This document shows positions 49,325-62,699 of a stretch of DNA of 64,000 nt, piece by piece (the first letter of the stretch is position 1; the number at the start of each line of letters is the position of its first letter). The notes below the pieces were generated by a model. It was not told the origin of the DNA. It was given only the letters and a program-made list of their open reading frames with translations, and ran no database searches. The DNA is from Druceiella hillmani (taxonomy: Eukaryota > Arthropoda > Insecta > Lepidoptera > Hepialidae): positions 10,679,001-10,743,000 of the forward strand of contig JAYKKI010000066.1 of assembly GCA_039881145.1 (NCBI GenBank), read 5' to 3'. Made by a program: the position numbers and the translations under genes.

Positions 49325-51120
49325 TTTATTTCCATTTTTTTCCTGTTCTAAGCACAGATGTAAAAAATTTATTTGGTCATGAAAACTTTACCAGTTCCTA
49401 TAAATTTTCAGATTGGATGGAATATTTTCGTTTATCATAAGAGTTCATTAACGAAAAAAATGTTTTTTTCTTTGCATGCATAGTCAAAAAAATCAACCCT
49501 GTGATTAATTTTATAACATCCATGAATTTAATAGTAAAAACCTTTCACGTAGTTTTACACGCATAAATATTTATTTTGAAATGAAATAATCACCTTGTCG
49601 GTATGTACTTGATTCTCCCAATAACTATGATGCATATTTTATTACAATTCTGCGATAAAAAGTGTGTATATAGTATACGAAGTATATTATAAATATCTGT
49701 TTAAGGAAAAATACATTTTTTCACCTCAATTTTCCAGGAACATATTGTATAAATGGCCTTCATCCAATTCAATTTGATAGAAATTAATTTTATACTTATC
49801 TTTCTTATATTCTATAGATAAAATTTCTTCATATTGAAGTTTTCTAATAAGGAGTTTAAAAATTATGACGGTATTTTAAGTAAGCAAAATTACGCTTACT
49901 CCCACCTAGGCGTAAACTATGATACCGGGGTTCAATAACTTTTTTAACGTGGTTTAGAAAAAGAGGTATGTTAAAATTTGTTTCTTCCCATGAAGAGCGG
50001 AGCCCTGTAGCTAGTGGTTATTATAAATTATATTTTCTTAGATTATCAGAAAGTAAAAAGAGCTCTGACTAGTTTACCCCTGGATAGATCGTAAAAAGTT
50101 TTCTTCTGCACTTGTTATTACTTCAACTTTTTCTTGAAATTTTTCCTTATAGTTCTTCCTAGACATTTCAGGATAAATTATTTGTTTAGCGTTTTATTTT
50201 CCATGGAAACAGCTGTGGTTACCGACGTCCCATCATTAACTCTTTTATGGAAATCTAACGTAATCATCTTTACTTAATTAGTAATTCATTTTCTCGTTAT
50301 TTATTCTTAGTCAAAAAATTAGTAATGAAACATGTATCTTACCAGTAGGAAATGTTTAAAAAATCGTATTAGACATTGTAATAGATAAATTACGTGGCAA
50401 CAATATCAACGAAGGACCAATCAAGTCCATGGCAGACCACACATAAACTAAAATTCGGTAGTCATTTTACAAAACACCAAATTGTACATATAATATTTGT
50501 ATAATTATGTTGTGCTCATACGTGCGCCTAAACATCGGTGGTATCTAAATAAGGATACTGATACCCCGACAGTTGAGTTTGCTATTGCGATTAGTTTTCT
50601 GTAGTTCGTTTTTTTTAATTGTCTATGGCGAAACATATTTTAATTTTTTTGTATAATTTATTCTAAACACACTTGCAAGGTCAGTTATTAAATTTTTTTC
50701 ACATTCGTTGTTTACGTGTACTTAAATTATTTTTTTGATACTTTGAAAGCTTATTTGGATTACTCGAAATACCTTTATTTGAAAGGGCTCATTTAAATTT
50801 TTTTATCATAATTTCATATTTTAAAATTTTTTTCCGCATTTTTACACATTTTTGTTTTTGAGAGAGGGGAGCATATTGCAATAGATATGAAGCTTAACAT
50901 TTCTTAAGCTGGACTAAAAATTAAAAGTGTTAAATGACACCAAAAATAATTTTTAAGAGACTTTTATAATGATATCCCTCAAAATGTGTGTGCAATAACA
51001 TCCTTTCCTTAATAAAAGGAAGTATATTTGATTCAGGGGCGTTTTTAATTTTACTATATTCCAATATTCAAAAAGAAAAAAGGCTGCACTAGACGGGCAG
51101 ACGAGTATTTGAATTATCTT
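49325..51120. other. gene-free AT-rich stretch
   Basis: No gene, RNA or element recognised. Confidence 0.55.
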
Positions 51121-51121
51121 A

Positions 51122-51175
51122 TTAAAGTTCCATTTTTCCGTTTGAGTAAGTGGAACCCTATAAACATATTATTCC
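51122..51175. repeat. degenerate GGTTCC/GGAACCC repeat fragment
   Basis: AGTTCCATTTTTCCGTTTGA followed by GTAAGTGGAACCCTATAAAC matches the paired GGTTCCG...CGGAACCCT core of the repeat at 5.5 kb. An upstream ACGGGCAGACGAG may be the complement of its CTGTCCGT block. Confidence 0.4.
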
Positions 51176-51679
51176 AAAGCTGTGTTCTGGTGTTTCCTGA
51201 ACCATTAATAGAATAAAGGTACACATTTATATCCTGAATTATACTGATCGCATACAACAATAATACTCCAATAACACCAGTTGTACAATGATTGCTTGTC
51301 GCTTGTTCACACATAACGACGAGAGATAAAACTAGTTGTAATTTATCATTCGATCATAATAGCCAATATATCTGTGTTATGTGTGCAATTATTCGCACCC
51401 AAGATCAATATCTATCAGACAAAAATAGAAATAATGTAAAATCGATATTCACGAAAATTTTTTTTTCATACGAAGAAAAATTATATTAAAATGTACATCA
51501 TTGATCTTAGATTGTTATGAAAGAAAGAAAATTGAACTTGGATATAAAAATATAAGTTCATTCATTTTTTTCAGATTGAGTAGAAATATAAAAAATGACG
51601 GGTTACATTTTTATTGAAAACAATGTATAATCCTCAATATAATTATTAGAAGTTTATATTAATCTCGTCTGCCTAAGAG

Positions 51680-51850
51680 GCACATTGTTGATATTCTGCG
51701 CAGGTCCCACTTTTTTAATATACTGTGAAGCTTCAACGACCGATACAAATGGTAATCGTATGGGATACTGTCCAGCCTGTATAGTGAGCAGCGAATTTCA
51801 CCCGAACTTTGCGATTTTCTGCCGAGCCAGTAGTAATTCCCCCCAACAAC
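51680..51850 (-). pseudogene. mariner transposase C-terminal fragment
   Basis: The minus strand carries ARQKIAKFG and, one frame over, GEIRCSLYRLDSIPYDYHLY followed by RSL. This aligns with the mariner segment RQKL.ELGWEIL.HPPYSPDLAPSDYHLFRSL, including the last catalytic Asp (in PYDYHL). It is short, with a frameshift and no terminal repeats. The 63-codon frame on the same strand is a different frame of the same relic. Confidence 0.55.
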
Positions 51851-51929
51851 TTTCGGGTTTTTGTTTTTTCACCAGTTATGATATCTCTTTTTCTAACATA
51901 GTGGAGCGTCGACGTTGACAACATATGGT

Positions 51930-54292
51930 TTTAATCTATGACAGCAGTATTATATCATCCAAAAATTCAAATTGAGAATTGCGCGTTCAGCGACCTTGTT
52001 CTCAAGCTTTAAATACTTTTGCTTTATTCTTTCATCCTGTTAATAAAGAACTCAATTTGCTTTTCATCCGATTTGCTTTTCATCAATGACCGATTTATGA
52101 CGTCATGTTGACACAAGTATTATATACAGATGTTAGGTTTAAAAAAGTTAGGATTATAATAGTTAGGTCTTTGTTTTGAGTCATAATCATTTAACTACGA
52201 ACCTACCTTCAATGAAGACCCAGAGCGAAAATCAAAATGATTAGCGAAAGTGATACAATCATTTTGCTGTTTTTAACGCTCATTTTACATTTGACCATGG
52301 CATATTACATTGATTCTCAAAATCACGGTATCATTACGGTATAAAATGCACTCAAATTATATAAAAATTAATAAAATAAGAAGGAGAAGAGAATTTTGTT
52401 TACAGAATATTAAAAGAGAGACTTTAAAATACTTATTATATTTGAAAATTTTCTCCCCACAAGCGTGACTTCGCTGATAAGAATGTAATATATATCGATC
52501 TTAAAACGTTATCGATGTTTCTTTGCTTCCCTTAATTTTGTTGTGAATTATTATCGATTTGTATGAGTCTGTGTAATAACGTTAAAAAAACTTTATTGAA
52601 AATTCGGATAACAAGAAGTATTATCTATTTTTGCTGTAAGTGAAGAACAAGTCATTAAAAATCAGGAAATGGAATAATTTTGAAACATCAAAAATGCGAG
52701 TTTCACTGTAAATTTTATTTTTGCAGGAGTAATTTAAGGTTTTTTGTTATTTTTTTATTTGACTAATATTATTAAGATTCCTATTCATATATTTGTTTTT
52801 TAAATGGTATGTAATTATAAACACAAAGTGAAATAAGGAAAATACGTTAGCAATAAAACTTATTTATCTCAGGTTAGTTAAAATAACACACTTTTTAACT
52901 ATATATTTAATTTTAATGATATGTTTCAAATGCGTGTTTTCCATATTTTTATGAAAATAAAATGAATAAAAATAAAATATACACGTATTTTTTTAAATAA
53001 TGCCAGAGAGAAAAGAATGTAGATTAATAGCGCCAATAATTGCAAAATTATTCATGCTTTATTTAGTTGGTTTATTAAGAGTATACGTATATGAGAGCCA
53101 CATCGACTTCTAAATGGCAGAAGCTTCTCATAAATAGTCAAATATTTTAAGGTTACGTAATGAAAAGGAAAATTGTAAATAAATTGGTGGAATGAATCTC
53201 TAATAGGAGCCATGTTATTAACTTTCTTCTCCATTTTGCGGCTCTTCTTGTCAACATGTCTAAAAGAGTTTTGCAGCAAATCAAATCTTCGCAGTGATTT
53301 CGTAGAGCTACATCATCATGAAATGAAAATCATGCTTATTTTCCATTTTCATATAATATAGATTTTTTTAGTTCAACAGATCATTCATTTGGTTGCTATT
53401 TTTTCATCTGTAATAATAAGTATATCGTTTAGCACAGGATCTATGATGAAGTTATACAATTACTCGTACTCCGTTTAAAAAAAAATTTACATCTCTTACT
53501 CCGAAAAGATCAATGATAATGTTTTTTGATCGCGTTCAGAAGTTCAGTCCGAGGTTAAGGCTAGTAACACATACCCGACCCAAGTTCATCTCTCACTATG
53601 TCCGGTGCAATACTGATACCGCCTCAAAAAATCATTTTTCTCACCACAGTCCAGCTATTAAAAAATAAGCGAGCCGCATTCTGAAAATCTCATAATCGAC
53701 AGAAGTCAAACGTTTTAAAAAATGTCGAATATGAGATACTCAATCTCATTAACGCTCTGTTAAGTGGAAATATTCAGAACGATTACGGATTAGTATTGTA
53801 CATTGTTCTTATTTAATTGTCGTACACGGACTGATTGGTAGTTGTGAATTTCAAAAACACTCAAATGAAATTATTTGTAAATGAGACATTTCCTAAAATA
53901 GTAAAATATTTATGGGTTAACAAAGGTACATTAACAATTCATTTAACTAAATTATTAATGTATCACATTTAGATTGTTTTCTTCTAATGGTTACTTAAGA
54001 GCTATAAAATATTTTACATGTACATTTCATATTATGAAGTTGTCACGAGAATACAGAATTTTTTGTTGTGATTTATGTTACTGTTTCATCTGTGATATCA
54101 TAATACTACATATTTTTATAAAACATGAGTTCAATTTTGACAGGTCGACGCAAAAAGCGCATTGTCATTTAAAATTCGAAATGAGGCGCCGTCACGCACT
54201 CACATTTGTTTCATTTTTATTTTACACGTAAAAATAATTCTAATAACAAGATGACGTCATTTATTAAACTTGTAATCACGCTAATGGAAGAG

Positions 54293-54295
<3 letters not shown>
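51930..54295. other. no recognised gene
   Basis: A somewhat GC-richer patch at about 53540-53640 (GTTCAGTCCGAGGTTAAGGC) yields no convincing motif. Frames at 53052-53279 and 53974-54231 match nothing I know. Confidence 0.45.

Positions 54296-54298
<3 letters not shown>

Positions 54299-54341
<43 letters not shown>
54299..54341. repeat. (TA)n microsatellite
   Basis: About 21 uninterrupted TA units. Confidence 0.95.
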
Positions 54342-54344
<3 letters not shown>

Positions 54345-54346
<2 letters not shown>

Positions 54347-55405
54347 GTGAGTCTTTTGATATATATAATACGTGAGAGTTGACTTTTGTGATATTGCTAA
54401 AATTTTATTTAACGCTCACAACTGTAGCGTAACAGACATATTGATTTTTCAATACTAATATTTGTGGTCGTTATAGTAAAAAGATAAATAATTAGTAAAA
54501 TATTATACTACCTGAGGAGTTTTGGATTTGTACTCTTATATCTTAGAAGATATTTAAAGAAAATTACTTATTTTCATGGAAATTTATGTAAGGGGCTTAC
54601 TAGTTGGCATGAGTTACTTTAAATAATTTTTATGCATGTCTATGATAAGAAACCTAAACATACCGAATAATTGTGCAGATTTAAATTTTACGAAAAATTT
54701 GTGATCGTAAAATAACACACATTTTATATAATATTTCCGGATATATCTTTTATAATTATTTTTCCTTTTGTTACTAGAACCCGACAAAATTCGGACCGAA
54801 CACTCATATAATATTGTCCTTGATCTAGTCTATATCTCCGAAATTGTTGACGAAATTTGAATAATGTAATGTATTTGAAAGTTAAATAAAATAATTCTGA
54901 TGTGTTATATGCCAATTTTAAGCTGAATATCTGATCTATGATGCGTAATTAAAACTTGGAATTACATTTTAATTGAGTTTTAAAATACTTCCCAATATTT
55001 TTCCCTCAATGGGGTGCGAAAAAGACAATTTCACACTAACTTTGTACGACGCATTTATTTCAAAAATTTGACAGAGAGGCAGACATGACAAAATTATAAG
55101 TTGTGGTCTTTTTTCGCAACAGAATCCTAAAAGTCAATTGTTTGCTTATTACTTCAAACTAAATAAGCATAACATCTAAGTAATAACTGAAAATTCTGCG
55201 AAGTAATCGTAAAAAAGATTAACTTTAGATAATATTTAAAAAACGTTCAATGAAATATCGCTATGCAAATATTTTCTAAGACAATTTGACTAAATTTTGT
55301 TTTAATAGGATTTAACAATAACAGTATCTACTTTTTAGGTTAATGTTCAATTGTCTGTTCATCGGGCTTGTAATTTAATCAAAATATGGGTCGCAGTCGC
55401 TTTTG
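54345..55405. other. gene-free AT-rich stretch
   Basis: No gene, RNA or repeat recognised. Confidence 0.55.
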
Positions 55406-55409
55406 ATAG

Positions 55410-55514
<105 letters not shown>

Positions 55515-56410
55515 GGTTTTTAATAAATTCATACCCGATGTATATAGATTTCAATATTTTACGGTAAGTGTAGGTTTTTCTGATCTTATTTTTTCAATGA
55601 TACAGTTGTTACTGATTAATTAGAATATATACTATCCATTTCTATAATTTATTTGTCGCAAATTCCATTATGAATTTTCTAACACAAAACTGAATCTACT
55701 TTTCTTAACCGACGTATTTTATTTTTTTAAACGTTCATAATTTCTTTTTCATATTGCAGATTACAATTTGCAAGAAGGGTACAATTTTCTGTTACGAAAT
55801 CTGATAAATAATACCGGTGTAGAGTAATTAAAGTAAATAATTTTTGTACAAACGAGCATTTTAATAATTCATTTACCAGCATAAAGAAAATACTCCTTGC
55901 AAAATTCTCATAAGTTAACCGTAATTTATTGATAAAACGAACATGTAGTTACTTATTATGGTCTTAATAATTTACTATTTAAACCCAAAAAGTAATATTA
56001 AAACCCTAAACTTGTATAAATATCATATATGTAAAACCGAAAAGGGTTTCTGGATTATATTTATATGAATTATCTATTATCAAACTTATCCTAATAGACT
56101 TTTGCCTGTCTTTCGAGAAATAGAAAAACAAACGAAGATAATCAAGAAAATTTTTATTCTAGGAATTCACAGAACTATTGTCCAGAAATCCTTTTTAATT
56201 TTATATAAATTTCTAAAAAAACTTATAAATTACAAGTTAGGAAATATTTATGTCAATATACATGGTATTTTAAATTTATTTAAATAATCAAAACTGTAAA
56301 ATAATACATTTGAATTATAGACAAGTAGTTACTACAAGTACAATACTAAAAGAAAAAATTATTAATAATTATTAAATTTTTTTTATTATATATCTTTATT
56401 ATTTCTTTAT
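55515..56410. other. gene-free AT-rich stretch
   Basis: No gene or RNA recognised. The 61-codon frame at 56102-56287 is Lys/Ile-rich with no family resemblance. Confidence 0.5.
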
Positions 56411-56414
56411 TATA

Positions 56415-56897
56415 AAGAAATAAATAAATATATGAATACACAAAACCGGAGATATGTAGAATTAGTGTATTACCTTGTCCTCACTTTCAAATACCCTTGC
56501 TTTTGTATAAATATATTACCGATAATAACTTCCATTTAATTTTATTACATACACCGTAAAGTTTGCATTGTATAATCTCACATAATAACAAAAATTTAAT
56601 TTATTACCCTCACTAAAATACTGGTATATTGTATAACTCTCGGTAATATAATAAAACCTACACTGCGCCCCTGCAATAAACTCACTAACATAAGCAATGG
56701 AAAAATCTCCACAAACCAGGATTCCGCTATTGTGTTTGAAACATATAAATGCTGTTGGTTGTTCCTAAGAGTTAATCTTTGCTAATATCCCACCTGAAGA
56801 TGTTGTAATACAACGAAACCTAGGTCGTCGTAAAGAAATTTTATATATATAATTGTGAATAATGAATTTCTACAAAATTAACGCCAAATATATTCAA
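56415..56897 (+). mobile_element. 5'-truncated PLE 3' end (3' UTR plus pLTR) with internal deletion
   Basis: The sequence is collinear with 48815-49322 of the PLE, from AAAGAAATAAATA through CCTTGTCCT.A.TTTCAAATACCC, the AAATACTGGTATATTG start of the pLTR, the hammerhead and the tail. About 40 nt between the hammerhead and the tail are missing, including the ACTACATCACGTAGT palindrome, and are replaced by TTTATATATATA-like sequence at 56839-56851. It contains no coding part. Confidence 0.88.
56772..56841 (+). ncRNA. hammerhead ribozyme, one stem I mismatch
   Basis: CCAC, CTGAAGA, T, GTTGT/ACAAC, GAAA, CCTAGG and GTC are all present. The return strand of stem I is GTCG instead of GTGG (one C-C mismatch). 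The downstream strand of the outer helix is cut by the deletion, so stability is reduced. Confidence 0.7.
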
Positions 56898-56899
56898 AA

Positions 56900-58770
56900 T
56901 CCTCAACAGTTTTAGGTCGAGCATGCTTTTTTCTATGGGGGCAAATCGCATTTATTAATAACGAGTGTTCCGTGATTAATTAAATTTTTTTTAATTACAC
57001 CGACATGCAATATTTATAAAAATAAGAAATTTTTTGGTCAAGGATTTATTTGAAATCATACATATGATTTTCATATCATTTTAGTAATAATAGCAAAACA
57101 AAATCTAACTCATTTTATTATCAAAAACCAGATTGGTTAAAGTCATTGCGTTGAGAATTCTTTTCAAAAAAAAGCAAAATATCTCAAAATTAAAAAAAAA
57201 ATTAAGTGACTTTCCACTTTATAATTTAATAAAGCTATTTTAAAATCTTATTATATTCTAATAATTCATTTGTACAATTTTATAAAGCCAGGAAACGCAC
57301 GCACACGCGGTTGCACCCCGCTCACGCACACAAATATATACACACACATACATGTTTTTTATCCTAAGCTCATATCCATGCATCAGTCTTTTCTATTCTC
57401 AAACACTTAAACTAAATTATCTGTATTGACATCAACCAATGCGTTTAATAAATCTTCAGAGAGGTTAAAGTAATATTTGCCAATTTATAATTTTTTTTAG
57501 TAACAGACGAGGATATACAGAAACTAATTCCCTTATTATGAATACCATTTACTATTTATAGACGTTTTATAATATTTTGAAATCCTTGAAAATGAGTTTC
57601 TGAAATTCGCGATAGAATTCTGCGAATGGTGTCTATAATCCCTTAATTATGTTTCTTATATCCAAGGATAACAAGAAAATGCCGAAAATAAATTTGTCTC
57701 TTTGAACCTGAGTTAATAACGTGATACGCTTCAGTGGCGAGTACCTTTTAATTTCGTAGAATCATTCAATGGCGATGTTTGGTAAAAAACTACAAGAAAA
57801 TTTATTTTTATCGGCATATTTATATTTTGCCGAAATTTTCATATTTATGTGATGTTACAAACACGAGGAAACTACAATTAAAATACAGAAAAAGGTAATA
57901 TTTTCACTACAGTAATTAATATTTAATGTGGATGATGTTAAAGGAAAACCCTTTAAAAATTTACACATCTAATCTAGCACAAAATATATTTTACACAAAT
58001 CAAAAAAATGTTAATCGCTTCATAAACTTAACATTCAATTTATATAGGTTACTAGGTAGAATCCAGCCTGTAATCAATTTTGGAGACTAAATTTCATCAT
58101 AAACTCATTTAATGATAATTAATGTAACCCTGCATATTATTACTATTTCAGTATTATTTGTGTAATTAACAGACTTCACGAAAAGGTTCTAAAAGCACTG
58201 CTGAAACGAGAGAGGGAGTTGTGACTTAATGTATCAATGGATCGATTTTACTTCTCTAAATAAATTATTAGAATACTATATAGATCGGCGGAATAAAACT
58301 TTCAAGAACAGGTAAAACTCGTGTTATGAAAGGATCGTACACTTAGCCATATAAAAATATTTCAGGATTTGTAGTATTGTAATTCTACTAAACTAATAAC
58401 AAATGTTATTGTTAATTTTCACAAGGTAAACATTGGTTTATCGGCCATAAACTAACGAGAATACGATTGCTAAAGTTACCCTGTTACTGTAAAGTCACCC
58501 GGTTACTTAAAGGTAACCATTATGAAAACTTCTAGTTACACTCATTTTGATAATTTGATTTTAAAAGTTTCAAAAATGGAAGAAGGAAGATTTAGAGACT
58601 TAGGGTACAACCTTGCGGATGTTGTCAATAACATTTCTAGAAATATATTAACTAAAATTCTGAAAAGAATGGTTATTTATAATTTAGTATCTCAAAATAA
58701 TGGTTTTGTTTCCCTCTACATATTCCACTTTACTAGTTCCATCTAAATGTTATAATATATGTGGGTCTAT
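56900..58770. other. no recognised gene
   Basis: A short CA-rich patch lies at 57296-57350. A 74-codon frame with an ATG at 58522-58746 has balanced composition but no match that I recognise. It sits directly upstream of the LINE tail and could be unrelated. Confidence 0.45.
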
Positions 58771-58774
58771 AGAC

Positions 58775-59075
58775 ACATCTTTAACTTTGAAAGTCCTGCG
58801 ACGAGTTGGCCAGAAGCGCAAGGCTTTGGAAATCATCAAATAACGTAAATTTCCAAATCTGGAGTGTGTGCTTAGGCATGTTATATACAAATGCATATTG
58901 ATGGACAAAGTGGCTGGAAGAAGGAATGCGGGTCGTAGAAAAAAGTAATGGTTGAGTTACATCCAAGAATGGACAAATATTTTTAATGACACCGAAATCT
59001 TTCGCCTTGCCAAGTACAAGGCCAAATACGCAGACCTGCCAATTTTAATTAGTTGGAGAGGCATACTAAGTAGAA
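58775..59075 (+). pseudogene. non-LTR retrotransposon (endonuclease-RT type) C-terminal tail
   Basis: The plus strand reads VLRRVGQKRKALEIIK, a stop, RKFPNLECVLRHVIYKCILM, then DKVAGRRNAGRRKK, a stop, and WLSYIQEWTNIFNDTEIFRL. The order (LxRVG..R.LL..IK.RK..YLGHVLR, then GKVxGRRxxGRRxxSWL..IREW) is the C-terminal extension of LINE polyproteins, often annotated as endonuclease-reverse transcriptase in insects. RTE-related is my best guess; the clade is not certain. At least two stops break it and the RT domain is absent, as expected for a 5'-truncated copy. Confidence 0.75.
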
Positions 59076-59079
59076 AAAT

Positions 59080-59740
59080 GAATTTCCTAATAAACATTTT
59101 TGAGCTTTAACTAATTAAAAATATAATTTATTCGCTGAAGCAGGTTAATACGCTTCATTATTAGGTTGAATTTAAACTTCAAGCGGATTTTAAGAAACAC
59201 AGCAGATAGATAGATAAAGACCCGGACACGCAACTGATCCCATGAAGGATCCGTTTTTATATATGTGACGTACATAGAAAAAAGCACAATTTTTAATAAA
59301 TGTTTGTTCCTTTTTGGAGACCCAAAGCTGATGAGCCACTTAGTTTGCAAGAACATCCAAAATTTGAGTAAGAACATTCAAAATTTGTGTAACGAAATGA
59401 AAATCAAAATTGAGAATTTAATATAATCATAATAATGGATATCTTTGAAATAAATGTTTAAGTGAAGTTTAGATTTCCATTAGTTTGTAGTTACTGTAAA
59501 ATAAGATACCAAATAGAAACTTTATTTAAAACAACTTTAGATGACAATGGACTAGTGCATATAGCTATTTCCATTTTGAGCATTACTCTTAAATAATTAA
59601 TTTTAAAGAATATCAAAACAAAATATATTTCGAACAGAAATGCTTTCCCGTTACATGTACAAATTATTAAGCTATATACATGTACAAATTATTAAGCTAT
59701 GTATACATAATATATTTAACTAAATAGGTTACATCTATTT
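59080..59740. other. no recognised gene; short tandem duplication
   Basis: TACATGTACAAATTATTAAG plus CTAT occurs twice in tandem at about 59653-59700. Nothing else seen. Confidence 0.55.
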
Positions 59741-59744
59741 TGTG

Positions 59745-59746
<2 letters not shown>

Positions 59747-59811
<65 letters not shown>
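59747..59811. repeat. (TA)n microsatellite
   Basis: About 32 uninterrupted TA units. Confidence 0.95.
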
Positions 59812-59813
<2 letters not shown>

Positions 59814-59814
59814 C

Positions 59815-61810
59815 GTATATAAGAATTTCCAACGAACTCAAATTTTTTGCACTGTCTGCAAAATTATATATATTTTTGTTGCCAAAATTTTACAAAGATA
59901 TTGTGATAAAAGTTTTTAAAATGTTCAATTCCAATCATAAATTGAGAGCTTGCTAATTTTAGCAATTGAGAAAAATTTTTTTTTTTAATTATCCACTTTC
60001 TTTCACAGTTCTGGCAACTGCGGATTATTTAAATTGCAGCGCTACAGAATTAACTCAAAATACAAGGATACCATATCTATCTTCTAATATTATTCATTAA
60101 AGGACAGTGAAGTAATTATTCAGTTTGGTAGACATTTGTTAATTAATAACAATTTTTTTTAAATTTTCGTACATATGAATTGTCTGAAATTAACGTACTC
60201 CTACATATTTTGTTTAATATTTATTTAACGAATTATAAAATATTTTTAGTTAATTATAATTTCAGTTAATTACCGACTGCTAAAGAAAAGCTTAATATCC
60301 AAATTACAACTTTAGTAAATAAGTTTGACAAATGCTACTAGAGCAAGCTTTAACTCACATTGATGCTTTGCTTGACCCTTTATATGATGAATAGCCGTAG
60401 TAAATAACAACGATTGAACTTTACCGTTTTTGCCGGAATATTCCTGAATGAAAGCGGGTTTAGTAAAAGGTCAGTGTTTATGATAATGGATATGATTAAA
60501 AGCTAGCGTGTGTTTGAGATGGGCTTCGGGATTAGGTTAAAATGACGACATTTATCTAAATACCCTTTCTTCTTGACAATATGATGACAAGCTCACATTT
60601 TTTATGATTGTTATATGAGGGGATTTAAATTGTTTCGAATAACAAAATTAACAACTATGGATAATTCCTTTAATTAGAGAGTTTATCCATAATTGACTAG
60701 TAAAATCTAATGATTTGATGAGATAATAATATAAAAGATGAGACACTATTTAATTAGGTAGCAAATTGAGTAATTCATTTCATTGTAAATCTAATCACAA
60801 AATACCTACTTTCGAAACTAAACAAATTTTAATTAAGATTAGGATGAGTACCTATACTTGTGCTGCATCAACTGCTCATAGCAGCAATTAATTTACAATT
60901 GATACTCGAACAAAACATACGCAATAGAGACAACTACTAAGCGTAAATAATTTATAATGGGATGCATTATGCCCAATTCTTTAAATAGGGAACAAACTAG
61001 GCTCCCAAAACCATTAATCTTCACGAGTGCCGCTTTCATTTATTTTTTTTTATAAAGCTGTTTATAATGTTTCTTTATTAATATAATTTTTGCATTATTT
61101 TTGTTAATTTTTAAAATGGTTTATCAGTTTCAATTAGTACATTTTTTTTAGCTTGTGCCGAAAAAGTTGGTTGCAGTTAGTTAGAAATCCTAAAAAATAT
61201 ATATTTGATCTATTTCGGAAAGAACCTTATTAGTTGTTGTAAAATATTTCAATTAATTCAAAAGTATACTCCATTATAGTTAATAACAAACAATTTATAA
61301 TTAGACAAAATTTGTAGTTGTGGCACCAAAAAGATCAACCTAGTTTAATAATTTTCACAAATTTAAAAAAAGTGTCTGTATCTCGAAAACCAAGAGATTT
61401 TTATAAACGTCAAATTTTATTAAAAAACCAGTCATACCTTGGTCTATTGTCGTTTTCGGTTAGTCCATGACTTACGGTTACATATAATGTAAAATAAAAG
61501 AGTATTGGATTAAAATGAATACCAAGGAAGTGGGATCGTAGCAACATATATTCGTAATAATTTACATAATTTAATTTTAAATATGTATCTTACGTAAGCA
61601 CGTAGTGACGAATAAGATATTTGTGGCACAAGAATATTGTAATAGGGTATTTTACCATATTTTTCTTTATGTAATCACTTTTGTTTTTTAATAGTTTAGT
61701 TTTTTCTTTATCGTTCAATTATTTTTATAATGAACTTATATTAACTCTAAATTTACACTTTTATCACTTGTATTATTTCAATCAGAAATCGCACTATTAT
61801 AAGCATGTCA
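59815..61810. other. gene-free AT-rich stretch
   Basis: No gene, RNA or repeat recognised on either strand. Confidence 0.55.
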
Positions 61811-61813
61811 ATT

Positions 61814-61823
61814 TATATATATA

Positions 61824-61901
<78 letters not shown>
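61814..61901. repeat. (TA)n microsatellite
   Basis: About 40 TA units with one TTT interruption near the start. The frame ending in it is an artefact. Confidence 0.95.
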
Positions 61902-61905
<4 letters not shown>

Positions 61906-62174
61906 TATTAAACTTGCATAATGGCACAAATAGTTAATAACACTATTGTTTAGTTAATCTGTATATAGAAAAAAATAGAGATTTCCTTAATTTCACAGCC
62001 TGAATCAGTGAGCGCAGAAATGTGAAGTTTTGCTCAAGTTCTCCTTTTAGGTAATGGACATTCCATCGAAATTCTTTTGATAAATTCCACGTGAATGGAA
62101 AATATAGGATTTTCATAAAGAAAATTAGTTATAAAATGGGTTTTATTAAAATTTCTTGAAGTAAATTCGATAAG

Positions 62175-62262
62175 GTACTCTCACGAGACTCGAACTAAAA
62201 CAAAAATATGGAAAAGGATAGGTGACTGACTAACCGGTATGCCCAAACCGTTGAGTTAAAAA
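62175..62262 (-). repeat. tRNA-derived SINE-like fragment
   Basis: The minus strand reads TAACTCAACGGTTTGGGCAT (resembling the A-box/D-arm TAGCTCAATGGT...), then ACCGGTTAGTCAGTCACC (anticodon-arm-like). After a long variable stretch comes TAGTTCGAGTCTCGTGAGAG, which fits the B-box GTTCGANNC. The acceptor stem does not pair, so it is not a working tRNA. I see no poly-A or simple tail that would fix the 3' end. Confidence 0.45.
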
Positions 62263-62264
62263 TA

Positions 62265-62690
62265 CGCAATTGGAAGTACCACCTATTTTTAGATCAGAGC
62301 ATTAACTATGAAACGGTTTCGACAATTTTTCACAGGATCAGAAAAAAGAGATCAGTATTAATAGCAATCCGAGATCCTAATTACATCCTAGCCTTAACCT
62401 TCGGTCACAGTAACATAAACTTTATGAGATATTAAATACACCTTGGAATTTTGTAAGTATACCAACTTACTGATGTTAGACACGGGAGCCGAATTTCGAA
62501 AACTGTTACAACGTGACTGAAAAACTTATGCCCAGAAAAACCAAAAAACAGTCTACTATTAAAAGTTCTTATTTCTTTCGTTTTGTTACTGTTTAGAGAC
62601 GTATAGGGTTTTCATAATCACAACAGCGATGTTTGGGAACACTTTTTATTTTGGTTGAGTAAATGTGATATAGATTTCTTTCACTTGGTG
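62265..62690. other. no recognised gene
   Basis: Nothing recognised. The region may belong to the SINE-like body or to the flank of the piggyBac-like relic. Confidence 0.4.
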
Positions 62691-62699
62691 GAATAGACC

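Noticed and set aside
49995..50035. GTAGCTAGTGGTTA, resembling a tRNA A-box
   Set aside because: No B-box follows at a suitable distance and no cloverleaf forms.
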